NCBI GenBank assembly: GCA_002435785.1
Contig: DIUC01000051.1
Span: forward strand, 1 to 64,000
Length of the DNA: 64,000 bases
Direction of reading: 5' to 3'
DNA from: Saprospiraceae bacterium UBA6168
GTDB taxonomy: Bacteria > Bacteroidota > Bacteroidia > Chitinophagales > Saprospiraceae
The notes beneath the pieces are model-generated. The model did no database searches and had not been told where the DNA came from. It saw nothing but the letters and a program-made list of their open reading frames with translations. The stretch's first letter is position 1, and every line of letters starts with the position of its first letter. Positions 17,124-27,454 of the stretch are shown here, piece after piece. A program made the position numbers and the translations under genes.

Positions 17124-17160
17124 AAAGCCCCGCCTGTGTTTGGAACACAAGCAGGGCTTT
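17124..17160 (-). terminator. Hairpin terminator after the beta-helix/HYR gene
   Basis: A long hairpin pairs AAAGCCC (17124-17130) plus the next 10 nt with 17144-17160 around a TGG loop, with two mismatched positions in the middle of the stem. On the minus strand it is followed by TTCGCTTTG, moderately T-rich. It lies about 120 bp past the stop codon of the upstream minus-strand gene. Confidence 0.6.
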
Positions 17161-17281
17161 CGATTACGGAGTATGTCGAGCCAAAGTATCGGCGTCGAGC
17201 AGCGGGCTGAAATATCCACGATCGCAGACAAAAAGCCTATTTTTTACTACAATGATTTCATCAAATTTGAATTTCTCAACC

Positions 17282-20200
17282 TCACTTCACGACCACAAAT
17301 CGAACAGATCGCTCCCGCAAACCATCCACTTTCAACCACAGCCAGTACATGCCTTCTGGGAGGTCGCCCCATTCCAATTGCCAAGGCGCATCAGGAAGCG
17401 AGTGGTGTCGGCTTTCTAAGACTTGATAGCCAAAGCTGTTGTGGACAGTCACCGTCGCTGCCTTGCCCACCATTTTTTCAAAGTACACCGATACGTGGCG
17501 GTGGGCCGGGTTGGGGAACAACGTCAAAGCACTGCGGTCGAATTGCAGTTCAACGGCCCTTACCGCACTCACTGCTTCCGTGCCGTCAACAAACGTAGCC
17601 CGAACCCGATAAAAGTTTGCACCAAGGTTTGGTTGCGTATCCTTGTTTTTATAAAGGCTCAGATGTTCAGCGTCTGTTGCTGGCAACATCTCCAACAATG
17701 GCTCAAAGTCAACGCCATTGGTGGAACGTTCCACCACGTAACTGATACTCTTGTAGTCAGTGTTGGTCACCCAATTCAGATTCACTTCCTCATGGTCAAG
17801 CTGTGCAACCAAGCCAAGGTCGTCGCCAGCGGCGATGAGTGGGGCAATGGGCGGCAACGAACCGCACTCGTAGGGCGACCACGACCAATCCACCCTTTTC
17901 TTGGCATCCACTTTTTTGGCGATGAACTGCCCGTTCAACACGGTGTGGTTTTGTTCCGTCCCGTCGTTCACGTTCAGGTCCTTGAATCGAATGTCTATGC
18001 TTGCATTTACTTTAGCGCTTTCCCTGATGAGTGAATTGTCTTCTTCAATGTAGAATTTTACCCGGTGAGGGCTACCCCAATTGATATTAGAACGCTTGCC
18101 CAAATCAATTTTACGGCGCACCACCAACTCGGTATTGCCTGAAAACTGGACACTCGTTTGTTTTCCGGCATCAGCGTCTTTGATGATAAACTCCTTGACA
18201 TAGATAATCCCCGTCGCCGTGAACTTTGCCGTAGCATTTTTGCCCACCTCAATTTTCTTAAAATTGGTGCCGTTGAGTAGGTAAACACCTGCGTAGTTGT
18301 CGGGCACTTTCACATCGGAGGGCGGGTCGGGCATGGTGTTGTATTTGAAGCCCTCAAGCGGCGGCTCCGGTGATTGCGCTAATGTTTGCATACCAGTGAT
18401 GACGCTGCTGTTATCCAAGTCAATCAATGGCGAGCGTACAAAGCCTGTCACAGTCGTTGCATCATGGATTCTCGCCTGCTTTCCCGCCTTCCAAATGCCC
18501 AAGTTTCCAGCAACGGTATTCTTGTGCATGTGAATTTCGTCCTGGGCGAGAATGGTGTAGCTGACGATGGCGCTTGCGTTCAGGTTGACGGTGACCGAAG
18601 CGGTACATGTGGCCGAGTTTCCCTTGCCATCGTCGGCAGTTAGCGTTACCACATTCGCATCCAAATTATTACAGCCAAAAGAATTGGGTTCCACGGATAC
18701 AAGGTTCACCGAGCCGCAGTTGTCTATCCCACTTTGAAAAACATGGTCGGGGGTGATGTTCGCCTGCCCATTGGCGTCGAGCATGACTTCGAGATTTTTG
18801 CAAACGACCGTCGGCGGCGTAACGTCCTGTACCGTCACCTGCGCAGTGCAGGTGGAGGCATTCCCCCTGCCGTCGTTCGCAGTCAGCAATACTGGAACTG
18901 TCCCCGTATTGGCACAAGTGAAGGTGTTCGGCACGACGGAGACGAGGTTTACCGTGCCAGTGCAATTATCCGTTCCGCTTTGAAAAACATCGGCAGGCGA
19001 GATGGAAGCTTGCCCAGCAGCGTTGAGTGTTGCCGAGAAATTTTTGCAAACCAGTGTCGGTGGTGCAAGGTCTTGCACGGTGATGGTTGCTGAGCAGCTT
19101 GTCGTGCGGCCGGCAGCATCCGTGACCAGCAGGGTCACCGCATTGGGGCCAAGGTTGGCACAGGTGAAGCTCAGGCTGCTTTGGTTATTGATTTTAAAAG
19201 AAAGCGGGGAGCATCCGCCCGTGCTGCCGTTGTTGATTTCAGCTGCCAAAACACTGACGCTGTTGCCATTGGCAGTCGTCAATGGTCGGGCAATGTTTTG
19301 ACAGGAAGCTATTGGCGCTGCGGGTAAGGCATTGATGGTAAACTGGGCGGACTTGTCGCAGCCGTTCGAGCCAATGGTTAGGGTGTGCTGCCCCGGTGCG
19401 ATGTTGGCATAGGTAGCCTTGTTGAGGGTTTGCAGGCCGTTGTCCAGTTTGCTATAAAAACCGCTCGGCAGGTTGTTGATGGTCAGGCTACCGCTCAATG
19501 CACTGCACAACGGCTGCCCCAAGTCGAGTTGCGGCGCAGGCGTCGTGATGATGGTCACTTTTACGGCTTCCGTGAAGAGATAGTCGGAGCAGTTGCCACG
19601 GCGAGCGCCCCGGCGGTACCAAGTGCTTTGGGTCAAAACCGGTGGGTCAAAAGTAGGCGAAACCGCCCCATCAATGGTTGACCAAGCGTTGGGATTAACA
19701 GTTGGGTCGAGGGTGGATAGCTGCCATATATATTCCAAAGTGCCAGTGCCGCCAACAGGTGGTGTGGCGTTTGAAAACGCCACCGGATCGTTACCGTTGC
19801 AAATCGTTTGGTTTGCTGTGACAGCACCTGCATTCGTCACGTTGACGCAAGGCGGTTGCGTGGCGAAACTTGTTGTGTTAACCTGCTGGCAGTCCGACGC
19901 AGCACCATTACCGTTTTTCGGCACGACGTACCAGAAGTAGGTCAAGCCGCCAGTCAGCCCCGTCACTGTTGTGGTTGTGGCAAAAACATCGGATTTTGCT
20001 TTGTTTGTCGGCGGGTTGTTCGTGCCGAGGTAAAGGTCGTAGTGGGTGGCGTTCGTCGCAGCGTTCCATGTGAAAGTAACTGAGGCTGGATTGATACCCG
20101 TTGCATCGTTGGCAGGGCTTAGGTTGCTGGTACAGGAAGTGAGGCCATTGACGGTGACGGTGAAGGCACAGTTGTTCGTATTGTTGTAAACATCCTTGGC

Positions 20201-22243
20201 CGTGTAGGACACGGTGGTGCTGCCAATGGGGAAGCTACTTCCCGGTGCATGGGAAGCGTTCAACGTGGTTGCTGAGCAATTGTCCACAGCGGCTGGGGGC
20301 GTCCAAGTGGCAGTCGCCGAGCTGCCCATTGTTGTTTTTTGGATGTTGCCGAGACAAGGCGTTGTAAACTCGGGCGCTAACAAATCAACGGGTATCACCT
20401 GTGCGACGCAGGTCAGCACGTCGTTCAGGCGGGTTTTTAGCACGACGTCCACATTGAGCACCGAGCCAATATCGGAACAATGAAAAACCGGACGGTCCAG
20501 CCCGTTTGCCTTGTAAATCATGTTGTTGCAGGATTCAAAGTTGGGGTATGCAATCAATTCCTGGGCATACACTTTAATCTCACCATTAATGTTCGCACCG
20601 AACGTGCCGTCCTTGCAGATGCTTGGGGCATTCGAGTTGGGCGAAACATGAATATAGCCGCCATCTACCATCGGAGCATTGCCGGTAAAACTGCCCGTTT
20701 GGAACAAAATGCCTCGTAGCGTGAGCGTTCCATTATTTGCCACAGAACCAGTATTGCGGATGCTGGAACAGTCGTCCACGGTCAACTGGTTGGTGTTCGT
20801 AAGCGAGCCTTCGTTTCGGATGTTGCCTGCGGCAAGCAAAAGTGAAGCGCTGTTGGAAAAAACCGCACCGGGTTTGTTGAAGATATCGCCCGGGTTGTTG
20901 AAGGTGCTGCTGTTTGTTACGGTTCCTTCATTGGTGAAACGCAGCACGTTGTTTGCCGTGCCACTGTTGGTGAAAACAGCTTCCGTTTTGTTGACAATGT
21001 CCTGGCTATTGGTGAACACTGCGCCAGCAAGGTTATTGAATGTGGCATAGTTGCTCAGCACCGCACCTGAATTGATGTTGAATACCGCCTTGTTGGTGAA
21101 AATGCCATAGTTGCGCACAATGTTGATGGTGGTTATCGTGCCGTTGTTGGTCAACTGGTTGTTGTTTTCCAGCACCGAGCCATCGGTGTTGGCTATCGTG
21201 CCGTCGTTCTCGAACACGCCGTCGTTTTGAACCAGGCCGTGACTCGTTATTTGGCCTTCGTTTTCAAAGTTGCCAGGGTTGAGCAGTTGCGAACCATAGC
21301 CCATGCTGATAGTGCCACCAACTTCGTTCCTGAACACCCCGCCTGCTATGTTGCTCAAAAAGTTGTTGTTCAGGAATTGCCCAAAGTTCCTCGCATCGTT
21401 TTTGTTCAAAAACTGGTGGCCATTGATAAAGGTGCCATGGTTCTCGAACTTGCCCTCGTTTTCCAACCTGCCGTTGCTGTTGTCGAAGGTCTTTCCGGCA
21501 TTGATTTTCAACTCGCCAGTGGCCAGCGTCTTGAGCAGACCGTTGCCGGTGTTGTTGAAAACGCCATTTACCACGGTGGAGCCCGCATTAGTTATGGTTC
21601 CAAAATTGTTCACCAAGCCGTTCGCTGTGAAGGTGGAACCACTTCCAGTTATATTGAGGTTCGCACCTGAGTTGTTTGCCAAAGACGTGCCCGACGCTAC
21701 CGTAAGAAACTCGACCGTCATGGTCTGGTTGTTCTCGAACGTGCCTTGGGTTTGCACCATTCCGTCCGTGGCGTTCAGGTTACCGTTGTTGACGATGTCG
21801 CCCTTGTTCAGCATCGTGGTGGGCAGGGTGAAATTGCCGCCGTTGACGAAACTGCCGCCTGTCTCATTGGTGAAATCTGCGCCGGTTGCAAACAAGGCCG
21901 TGCCCAAACTGGAGAACGAGCCGTTGTTGGTTACGTCGGCAGTTGCAGTGAACACCAGGTCGCCGAGGGAAAACACGATGCTGTTGTTGATGAAATTCGC
22001 CGAAAAGGTGATGGTGCCATAATTGTTGATGGTAAAATTTGAAGTGAGGGGGCTACCAATAACGACTGAACTGCCGCCACCGACTTGAGCTACTTTACCT
22101 ACAGCGGGCAAGCCCTCGCTCCAGTTATTAGCGTCGAACCAGTCACCATGAGGGGGGCCGACATACTGCGTAGTTTGAGCGGTGAGATTCATTGCTGAAA
22201 AAAGGGTAATGCATGCCAAAGTCAAGTAAGTCCTGATTTGCAT
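17282..22243 (-). CDS. Secreted beta-helix/HYR adhesin-like protein with T9SS type A sorting domain (1653 aa)
   Basis: A signal peptide (about 1-22, ending NLTAQ) starts a protein with three regions. Residues about 60-540 are a long run of short degenerate repeats rich in Asn-Asn-Gly and Phe-x-Asn (NNGTI, ENEGKFENHG, FTNSG), typical of a right-handed beta-helix passenger. Residues about 600-1250 hold HYR-like domains (DNCxxT, CxAxVTVQD), an Fn3-like domain and Ig-like segments; two HYR-like units (VCKNFSATLN, VCKNLEVMLD) are tandem. A distinct adhesin-like domain follows (about 1250-1480). An Fn3-like linker and a type A T9SS sorting domain (LFPNPAHRHVSVYF to the C-terminus) end the protein. 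It is presumably anchored at, or released from, the cell surface. The ligand is unknown. The gene is divergent from the 1355-aa gene. Confidence 0.9.
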   Translation of the reverse strand: MQIRTYLTLACITLFSAMNLTAQTTQYVGPPHGDWFDANNWSEGLPAVGKVAQVGGGSSVVIGSPLTSNFTINNYGTITFSANFINNSIVFSLGDLVFTATADVTNNGSFSSLGTALFATGADFTNETGGSFVNGGNFTLPTTMLNKGDIVNNGNLNATDGMVQTQGTFENNQTMTVEFLTVASGTSLANNSGANLNITGSGSTFTANGLVNNFGTITNAGSTVVNGVFNNTGNGLLKTLATGELKINAGKTFDNSNGRLENEGKFENHGTFINGHQFLNKNDARNFGQFLNNNFLSNIAGGVFRNEVGGTISMGYGSQLLNPGNFENEGQITSHGLVQNDGVFENDGTIANTDGSVLENNNQLTNNGTITTINIVRNYGIFTNKAVFNINSGAVLSNYATFNNLAGAVFTNSQDIVNKTEAVFTNSGTANNVLRFTNEGTVTNSSTFNNPGDIFNKPGAVFSNSASLLLAAGNIRNEGSLTNTNQLTVDDCSSIRNTGSVANNGTLTLRGILFQTGSFTGNAPMVDGGYIHVSPNSNAPSICKDGTFGANINGEIKVYAQELIAYPNFESCNNMIYKANGLDRPVFHCSDIGSVLNVDVVLKTRLNDVLTCVAQVIPVDLLAPEFTTPCLGNIQKTTMGSSATATWTPPAAVDNCSATTLNASHAPGSSFPIGSTTVSYTAKDVYNNTNNCAFTVTVNGLTSCTSNLSPANDATGINPASVTFTWNAATNATHYDLYLGTNNPPTNKAKSDVFATTTTVTGLTGGLTYFWYVVPKNGNGAASDCQQVNTTSFATQPPCVNVTNAGAVTANQTICNGNDPVAFSNATPPVGGTGTLEYIWQLSTLDPTVNPNAWSTIDGAVSPTFDPPVLTQSTWYRRGARRGNCSDYLFTEAVKVTIITTPAPQLDLGQPLCSALSGSLTINNLPSGFYSKLDNGLQTLNKATYANIAPGQHTLTIGSNGCDKSAQFTINALPAAPIASCQNIARPLTTANGNSVSVLAAEINNGSTGGCSPLSFKINNQSSLSFTCANLGPNAVTLLVTDAAGRTTSCSATITVQDLAPPTLVCKNFSATLNAAGQASISPADVFQSGTDNCTGTVNLVSVVPNTFTCANTGTVPVLLTANDGRGNASTCTAQVTVQDVTPPTVVCKNLEVMLDANGQANITPDHVFQSGIDNCGSVNLVSVEPNSFGCNNLDANVVTLTADDGKGNSATCTASVTVNLNASAIVSYTILAQDEIHMHKNTVAGNLGIWKAGKQARIHDATTVTGFVRSPLIDLDNSSVITGMQTLAQSPEPPLEGFKYNTMPDPPSDVKVPDNYAGVYLLNGTNFKKIEVGKNATAKFTATGIIYVKEFIIKDADAGKQTSVQFSGNTELVVRRKIDLGKRSNINWGSPHRVKFYIEEDNSLIRESAKVNASIDIRFKDLNVNDGTEQNHTVLNGQFIAKKVDAKKRVDWSWSPYECGSLPPIAPLIAAGDDLGLVAQLDHEEVNLNWVTNTDYKSISYVVERSTNGVDFEPLLEMLPATDAEHLSLYKNKDTQPNLGANFYRVRATFVDGTEAVSAVRAVELQFDRSALTLFPNPAHRHVSVYFEKMVGKAATVTVHNSFGYQVLESRHHSLPDAPWQLEWGDLPEGMYWLWLKVDGLRERSVRFVVVK

Positions 22244-23065
22244 AGTGCTTATTTTGTTGGTTATAAGAAAAAGGGGGAAGATTAAGAAACTGTGTTGAAT
22301 CTATTTTATTAATGCACATCCTCTTTTGGAGGGAAAAGGGATACAAAATATTGTGCAGGGAGGTGAGGAGTTCTATTTTGAATTACAAATGTCCGAGAAT
22401 AATTTTAATTGACCAAGCAATTGGAAGTTCCCTGTATAAAGCACACCTAAATTTTCACCTAAAAACATTGTTTTTTGGCCAGTCAGGAGAGAGGGTTGAA
22501 TTAAATAAGGCATTTGACAAAGTTTTAAATCTAACCTTGTCAAGGAATAATTAAAATATAGCAATCTTATAAAGATATGAATACACACTCATGTAATTAT
22601 CCAAGTTAGATCTAAAGGCAACTTGACCAACTGTATAATGCCAAATGGGCTTATACCAAAAACCCTTTAATTATTGGAAGAATATGAAGCTGAAAGCGAT
22701 TGACAGGGAAAGCAAAATAATAAAAATTACTTATTCAAAAGGATATGAATAAATATTTTAGGGAGGATTTGGCAGTAAAAATTCGTTTTAATTAATACTA
22801 TAACACCAATAATCGTACCAAGTAAATTTTATTTTTTTGCATCTCAAAGACGATGAACCTGCAAAAATTGCTTTCCTTTGCAACACAATTGATTTGGTCT
22901 CCACTTTAAAATTGACAGCTTTAGTTCATTTTGACATGCCTATAAATAAGGCAATCGAACTCCCAAAGCTGTATCCATTTTTATTCTCCCCCTCCATTCT
23001 GATTCTCATTCTACTCGTATAGCTTTCAAATTAATTTATTTATATAACCAAAACTTTACATCATT
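22244..23065. other. AT-rich divergent intergenic region
   Basis: About 820 bp between two divergent secreted-protein genes, much richer in A and T than the flanking coding DNA. It should contain both promoters and possibly long 5' leaders. No RNA gene, array or convincing TTTG/TAnnTTTG promoter pair could be assigned. The short ORFs in it lack coding character. Confidence 0.6.
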
Positions 23066-26000
23066 ATGAACAAGCATTCTTTGACACTATTGTCAAAAAT
23101 GCCGGTAATCAATTCGGGCATCCAACAGTGCTTTAGAATACTTTTTGCCAGCATTTTATTTCTACTCGCATCACAGGCAACTGTGAATGCCCAGTGCCAA
23201 ACCTGTTGTAACGGCAGCAAACCAAAAACACTGGTTTTCCAATACAATGGGCTGCCATGTAGTGCCTCTTCTACCTGCCAGGCCGCAGGTAAGTGGTCTT
23301 GCTCAGGTTCTGGCCCGAGCAACGCTGCCACTGTTTACATTACGGTCAGCAAAAATTCTGACGGGACTGGCGGCACCTATTTCGCTGGCACCGTCAACCT
23401 AAATGCAGAATTTACAGCAAATTCTGTGGCTGGTGGCTCTTCCACCTTCCCTTCTAACGTATATTTTAGGGTGCTGAGTGGACAGAACGGTACTTTGCTA
23501 CAAGCAGTAAAAGTGCATGCCTCCTGCTCTACGCCACTTGTGGCAGGTGACCAGTTCGGCAGCCTAAAGCTGAACAAAATCATTCTAGCAGACAACACCA
23601 ATTGCAATGCCCCTGTTGCGCCACCGCCACCCCCTACTTGCCCCACACCGACAATTACCATCAACAACAGCTCCAGCAACAACGTAGGGCCCGTTTGCAA
23701 AAACGACCAAGTTGTTTACAAAACGACGGACCTGGGGTTCCCCTGCTTCGTTTATACCTGGAACTTTGGTGCTAATGCAACCCCTGCCACTGCAACTGGC
23801 ATCGGCCCGCACACCGTGACTTACAACAGCACTGGAACCGCTACTGTCACCCTCAACACAACCAACGACTGCGCAGGCGGCACAGGCTCCACAATTTGTC
23901 CTCCGCCCCCACCCCCTCCAGTCGGGTCGGACTGCTGCAACAGCAACAGTGGAAAGCCAAAAACGCTGAAAATCAAATACACAGGACAAAGCTGCGCCTC
24001 GACTAACACTACCCAAGACCCAAGTAAATATTCTTGTGCTAACGTGGGCGGTGGCCCGAACGGAGCATCCACAGTATATATTATTGCCAACGAAAAGGCG
24101 GATGGCACTGGTGTAACTTACTTTGCTGGAACGGTTAGTTTAAACGGAACATTTACTGCTACTACGACAAGCAGTGCACTCCCGACCAATACTTACTTCA
24201 TTGTCAAAGCCAGCCAAACGGGCGCAGTTTTGCAAAATGTTAAAATCCATACTTCTTGCTCAGCACCATTGGTGCCCGGCGAAAATTTTGGTAGCCTATT
24301 GCTGGAAAGTGCAACATGGGCAAGTGGTGCTACCTGCGACATCAACAGTGGCAGCTCAGGCAGTGGAGGCAGCGGCGGAGAAAACTGCTGCGCAAGCAAC
24401 AGCGGCAAGCCAAAATCGCTAACCATTATTTACAATGGCGAAAGCTGCTCACAATCAAACACGTCGCAGGATCCGAGCAAATATTCCTGTGCCGATGTCA
24501 GTGGTGGCCCCAACGGAGCTTCATCGGTCTATATTATCGCCAACGAAAAAGCTGATGGCACTGGCATTACCTATTTTGCTGGAAATGTAAGCCTTGGCGG
24601 CACCTTTACTGCTACCTCACCAAGTTCTTCCTTACCGACCAACACCTACTTTATTGTAAAGACCAGCCAGAGCGGCGCCACTCGTCAAAACATAAAGGTC
24701 CATACATCTTGCTCGGCACCAATTGTTCCGGGCGACCAGTTTGGAAGTTTGGTCCTGTTGGCAGCTACATGGTCGAACGGAGTAACTTGTGGCTCCATAA
24801 CACCTCCTGGCCCAAATTGCATTGATTGCAGCAAAACGGTAACGACTACCGTTACCGTTCAGGATTGCATTTGCATCAACCAAGGTGGGGACACCGACGG
24901 TGACGGTGTTTGCAACGACCAAGACTGCGCACCCCTCAACCCGAACTTGCCAACCACACCGGGCACTGCTTGCAACGACAACAACCCGAACACGAATAAC
25001 GACGTGATTCAGGCAGATGGTTGTTCTTGTGCTGGAACACCAATCTGCAACTTGGCCGCTACATTCAGCGTGGCAAGTGGCTGCCTGACTAGTTCCTTCT
25101 TCCTGTTTGCGGATGCGAACGACCCCTATTTTCCGCCAAACAATCCAAACTACACCTATTCGTATGTGGTACAGCCGGCCAATACCGTGGCCTCAGCCTT
25201 CACCATTGACCCAAGGTCCTTGACGGTTACGTTCAATGCACCCGGCCTTAAAACAGTTACTGTCACCATTACCAATCCGGCAATACCAAACTGCCAAATT
25301 GTTAAACAAGCTACTTTCACGGTATCAGATTGTAGCCCATGCGTGGGACAAGGCGGCGACAGCGACGGCGATGGGATTTGCAACAACCAAGACTGCGCAC
25401 CCCTCAACCCGAACCTGCCAACTACACCGGGCACCGCCTGCAACGACAACAACCCGAACACTATCAACGACGTGATTCTGGCCGATGGTTGTTCTTGCGC
25501 AGGCACGCCTGTGTCCACCTGCAACGTGTCAGTCAATGGGTGCGTGATTACCATCACTGGTTTGAACGCCACCAGCAGTGCCAAGATTTTCAACAGCAGT
25601 TGGGCCATCATCTTCGACTGCAACCCTTGGACCGGCAACCCCTGCGGAAGTAACATCAACTTCACCGTTCCTTCCAATGGCATCTATTGGGTGCAGGCCT
25701 GCGGCAACCTCACTTCCTACACAGTATCCGCCTGTTCGAACAATCCATGTGCCGACCAGGGCGGCGATTCCGATGGCGACGGCATTTGCAACAACCAGGA
25801 CTGCCAGCCAAACAACCCGGCATTCCCAGCTCCGGTAGGTTCACCTTGCAACGATGGCAACCCTAACACTATCAACGACGTAGTGCAGCCAGGTGGCTGT
25901 AGTTGTGCAGGCACTCCGGTCACCATTTGTGAAAACATCACGAATGGAGGAACCATTGGGTTTGGCCCAAACTGTAGCAGCAGCATCGTGTACTGCCCTG

Positions 26001-27133
26001 GCCAAACGCCACCGACCATTATTTCATGTGTCAACCCGTCTGGTGGTACCGGCAACCTTGAAATCGTATGGTTGAGGAGTAATACTTCTTGTACTTTCCC
26101 AACCTCTACCGCTGCGCAAATTGCCGCTGGCCTTGACCCGCACTGGAAAATGATTCCGGGCGCCTCTTCGCTGTCCTATACCGTTCCTGATACGGTGAAG
26201 ACCCAAACCTGCTACCTGCGCTGCGTACGGCGTGCCGGTTGCCCGAATTTCATCGAGTCCAACATCATCAGTTTGACCATTGACCCGAACTGTGTGCCCG
26301 GCGGTGGTGGCACTCCTAACTGCGCCAACATCACCATCACACCAGGTGCGGGCAAAATCACTGTCAGTGGCCTTGGAGGAGCACCAGTATCTTCGCTCCA
26401 AGTATTCAATGCCACTTGGTCTGCCACACTTTTCACTTGCTTCGGCAATTGCAGTCCAACCCAGCAAGTGACCCTTCCGGCAGGAACTTATCAGGTGTTG
26501 GCAAAATACTACAACTCCAGCTGGCAGCCAATTTGCGAAAAATTGGTGACGGTGAACGTGACCAATGCATTGGGCAGCAGCGACCAAAGCGAGTCCTTCC
26601 AATTTGTAGCAGAGAAACAAGAAGAGCATACCTCGCTCTACTGGTTGCACAATGGCGGCTTCCATGTTGAGGAATACATTTTGGAGCGTTCTGCCGATGG
26701 TTTCAGCTTCGAGCAAATCGTGAAGCAGGCTTCACAAGGCGGCCAAAAACAAGCCTTCTATGAAGACTTTGACCTTGAGCCGCTGAAAGGCGACAACTAC
26801 TACCGGGTGAAGATGGTGAACACGGATGGCAGCATTGCTTACTCCGATGTTCAAATGGTGAACTTCCCAGACGTAGTGGACTTCGTCCTCTTCCCGAACC
26901 CAGCCAACGGGTTTGTAAAGGCAAACCTCGAAATGGTGATTGGTGCTGAAGAAGTGACCATCACGGTTTTCAACAGTTTCGGAACGGAATTGAAGCGTTT
27001 CAACCTGGATGAGGTTTACAGCAAATACTACCAGATGGACGTTCGTGACCTCCATGAGGGCCACTACATCGTCTGGATTAACGTGCCGGGCAAACGCCCA
27101 ATTGCCAAAACATTGGTGATTGGCAGGTTCTAA
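23066..27133 (+). CDS. Secreted Cys-rich repeat protein with T9SS type A sorting domain (1355 aa)
   Basis: A signal peptide ends near residue 42 (TVNAQ); Met12 is an alternative start. Three homologous domains of about 135 aa (about 44-179, 289-422 and 442-575) share CC-x-KPKTL, YFAGTV and a closing VKxHxSCSxP motif; they resemble DUF7467-type domains, though I am not certain of that name. A PKD-like segment sits between the first two. Three copies of a calcium-loop unit follow (about 605-658, 762-815 and 897-952), each with GGDxDGDGxC then a conserved GCSCAGTP ending. An Ig-like stretch, an Fn3-like domain (YILERSADG) and a type A T9SS sorting domain (LFPNPANGFVKANL to the end) complete it. 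Many paired cysteines suggest disulfides. It is the only large secreted gene here on the plus strand. Confidence 0.9.
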   Translation: MNKHSLTLLSKMPVINSGIQQCFRILFASILFLLASQATVNAQCQTCCNGSKPKTLVFQYNGLPCSASSTCQAAGKWSCSGSGPSNAATVYITVSKNSDGTGGTYFAGTVNLNAEFTANSVAGGSSTFPSNVYFRVLSGQNGTLLQAVKVHASCSTPLVAGDQFGSLKLNKIILADNTNCNAPVAPPPPPTCPTPTITINNSSSNNVGPVCKNDQVVYKTTDLGFPCFVYTWNFGANATPATATGIGPHTVTYNSTGTATVTLNTTNDCAGGTGSTICPPPPPPPVGSDCCNSNSGKPKTLKIKYTGQSCASTNTTQDPSKYSCANVGGGPNGASTVYIIANEKADGTGVTYFAGTVSLNGTFTATTTSSALPTNTYFIVKASQTGAVLQNVKIHTSCSAPLVPGENFGSLLLESATWASGATCDINSGSSGSGGSGGENCCASNSGKPKSLTIIYNGESCSQSNTSQDPSKYSCADVSGGPNGASSVYIIANEKADGTGITYFAGNVSLGGTFTATSPSSSLPTNTYFIVKTSQSGATRQNIKVHTSCSAPIVPGDQFGSLVLLAATWSNGVTCGSITPPGPNCIDCSKTVTTTVTVQDCICINQGGDTDGDGVCNDQDCAPLNPNLPTTPGTACNDNNPNTNNDVIQADGCSCAGTPICNLAATFSVASGCLTSSFFLFADANDPYFPPNNPNYTYSYVVQPANTVASAFTIDPRSLTVTFNAPGLKTVTVTITNPAIPNCQIVKQATFTVSDCSPCVGQGGDSDGDGICNNQDCAPLNPNLPTTPGTACNDNNPNTINDVILADGCSCAGTPVSTCNVSVNGCVITITGLNATSSAKIFNSSWAIIFDCNPWTGNPCGSNINFTVPSNGIYWVQACGNLTSYTVSACSNNPCADQGGDSDGDGICNNQDCQPNNPAFPAPVGSPCNDGNPNTINDVVQPGGCSCAGTPVTICENITNGGTIGFGPNCSSSIVYCPGQTPPTIISCVNPSGGTGNLEIVWLRSNTSCTFPTSTAAQIAAGLDPHWKMIPGASSLSYTVPDTVKTQTCYLRCVRRAGCPNFIESNIISLTIDPNCVPGGGGTPNCANITITPGAGKITVSGLGGAPVSSLQVFNATWSATLFTCFGNCSPTQQVTLPAGTYQVLAKYYNSSWQPICEKLVTVNVTNALGSSDQSESFQFVAEKQEEHTSLYWLHNGGFHVEEYILERSADGFSFEQIVKQASQGGQKQAFYEDFDLEPLKGDNYYRVKMVNTDGSIAYSDVQMVNFPDVVDFVLFPNPANGFVKANLEMVIGAEEVTITVFNSFGTELKRFNLDEVYSKYYQMDVRDLHEGHYIVWINVPGKRPIAKTLVIGRF

Positions 27134-27205
27134 TCTGCGTTAAAATATGAGCCGATGGTTTAGGACATCTTTAAAATGCCCTTTTTCCATACGGTAATTT
27201 CACAA

Positions 27206-27248
27206 AGGAAGCCGATGGCATGACTGCTCATCGGCTTCCTCTTTTTTT
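27206..27248 (+). terminator. Intrinsic terminator after the 1355-aa gene
   Basis: A perfect 12-bp stem (27206-27217 with 27229-27240) and an 11-nt loop are followed by C and seven T residues. It lies about 70 bp past the stop codon. Confidence 0.9.
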
Positions 27249-27450
27249 GGGATGGTGCAACTCTTCTTAATTATCCTTGATTGGCAAAACACGCCAATAT
27301 CAATGGCGCCAGAAATTTTCAGTTTTCAAGGTTCAAGATTATACAGTTTTAGTAATTTTCTGAAAGCTGGAAATAAACGAAGAGCCTATAATACCGGGGT
27401 TACTGCCCAACTTACCTCATTGGTTGCCTCCTCACATTGTGCCGAATAAT
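27249..27450. other. Spacer between terminator and repeat array
   Basis: About 200 bp in which I see no gene or clear structure. The base composition changes abruptly to GC-rich at about 27455, where the repeat array begins. Confidence 0.4.
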
Positions 27451-27454
27451 GTCC

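Noticed and set aside
22837..23022. Short plus-strand ORF upstream of the 1355-aa gene
   Set aside because: It lies in AT-rich DNA with no coding character and no recognisable protein; more likely leader or promoter DNA.
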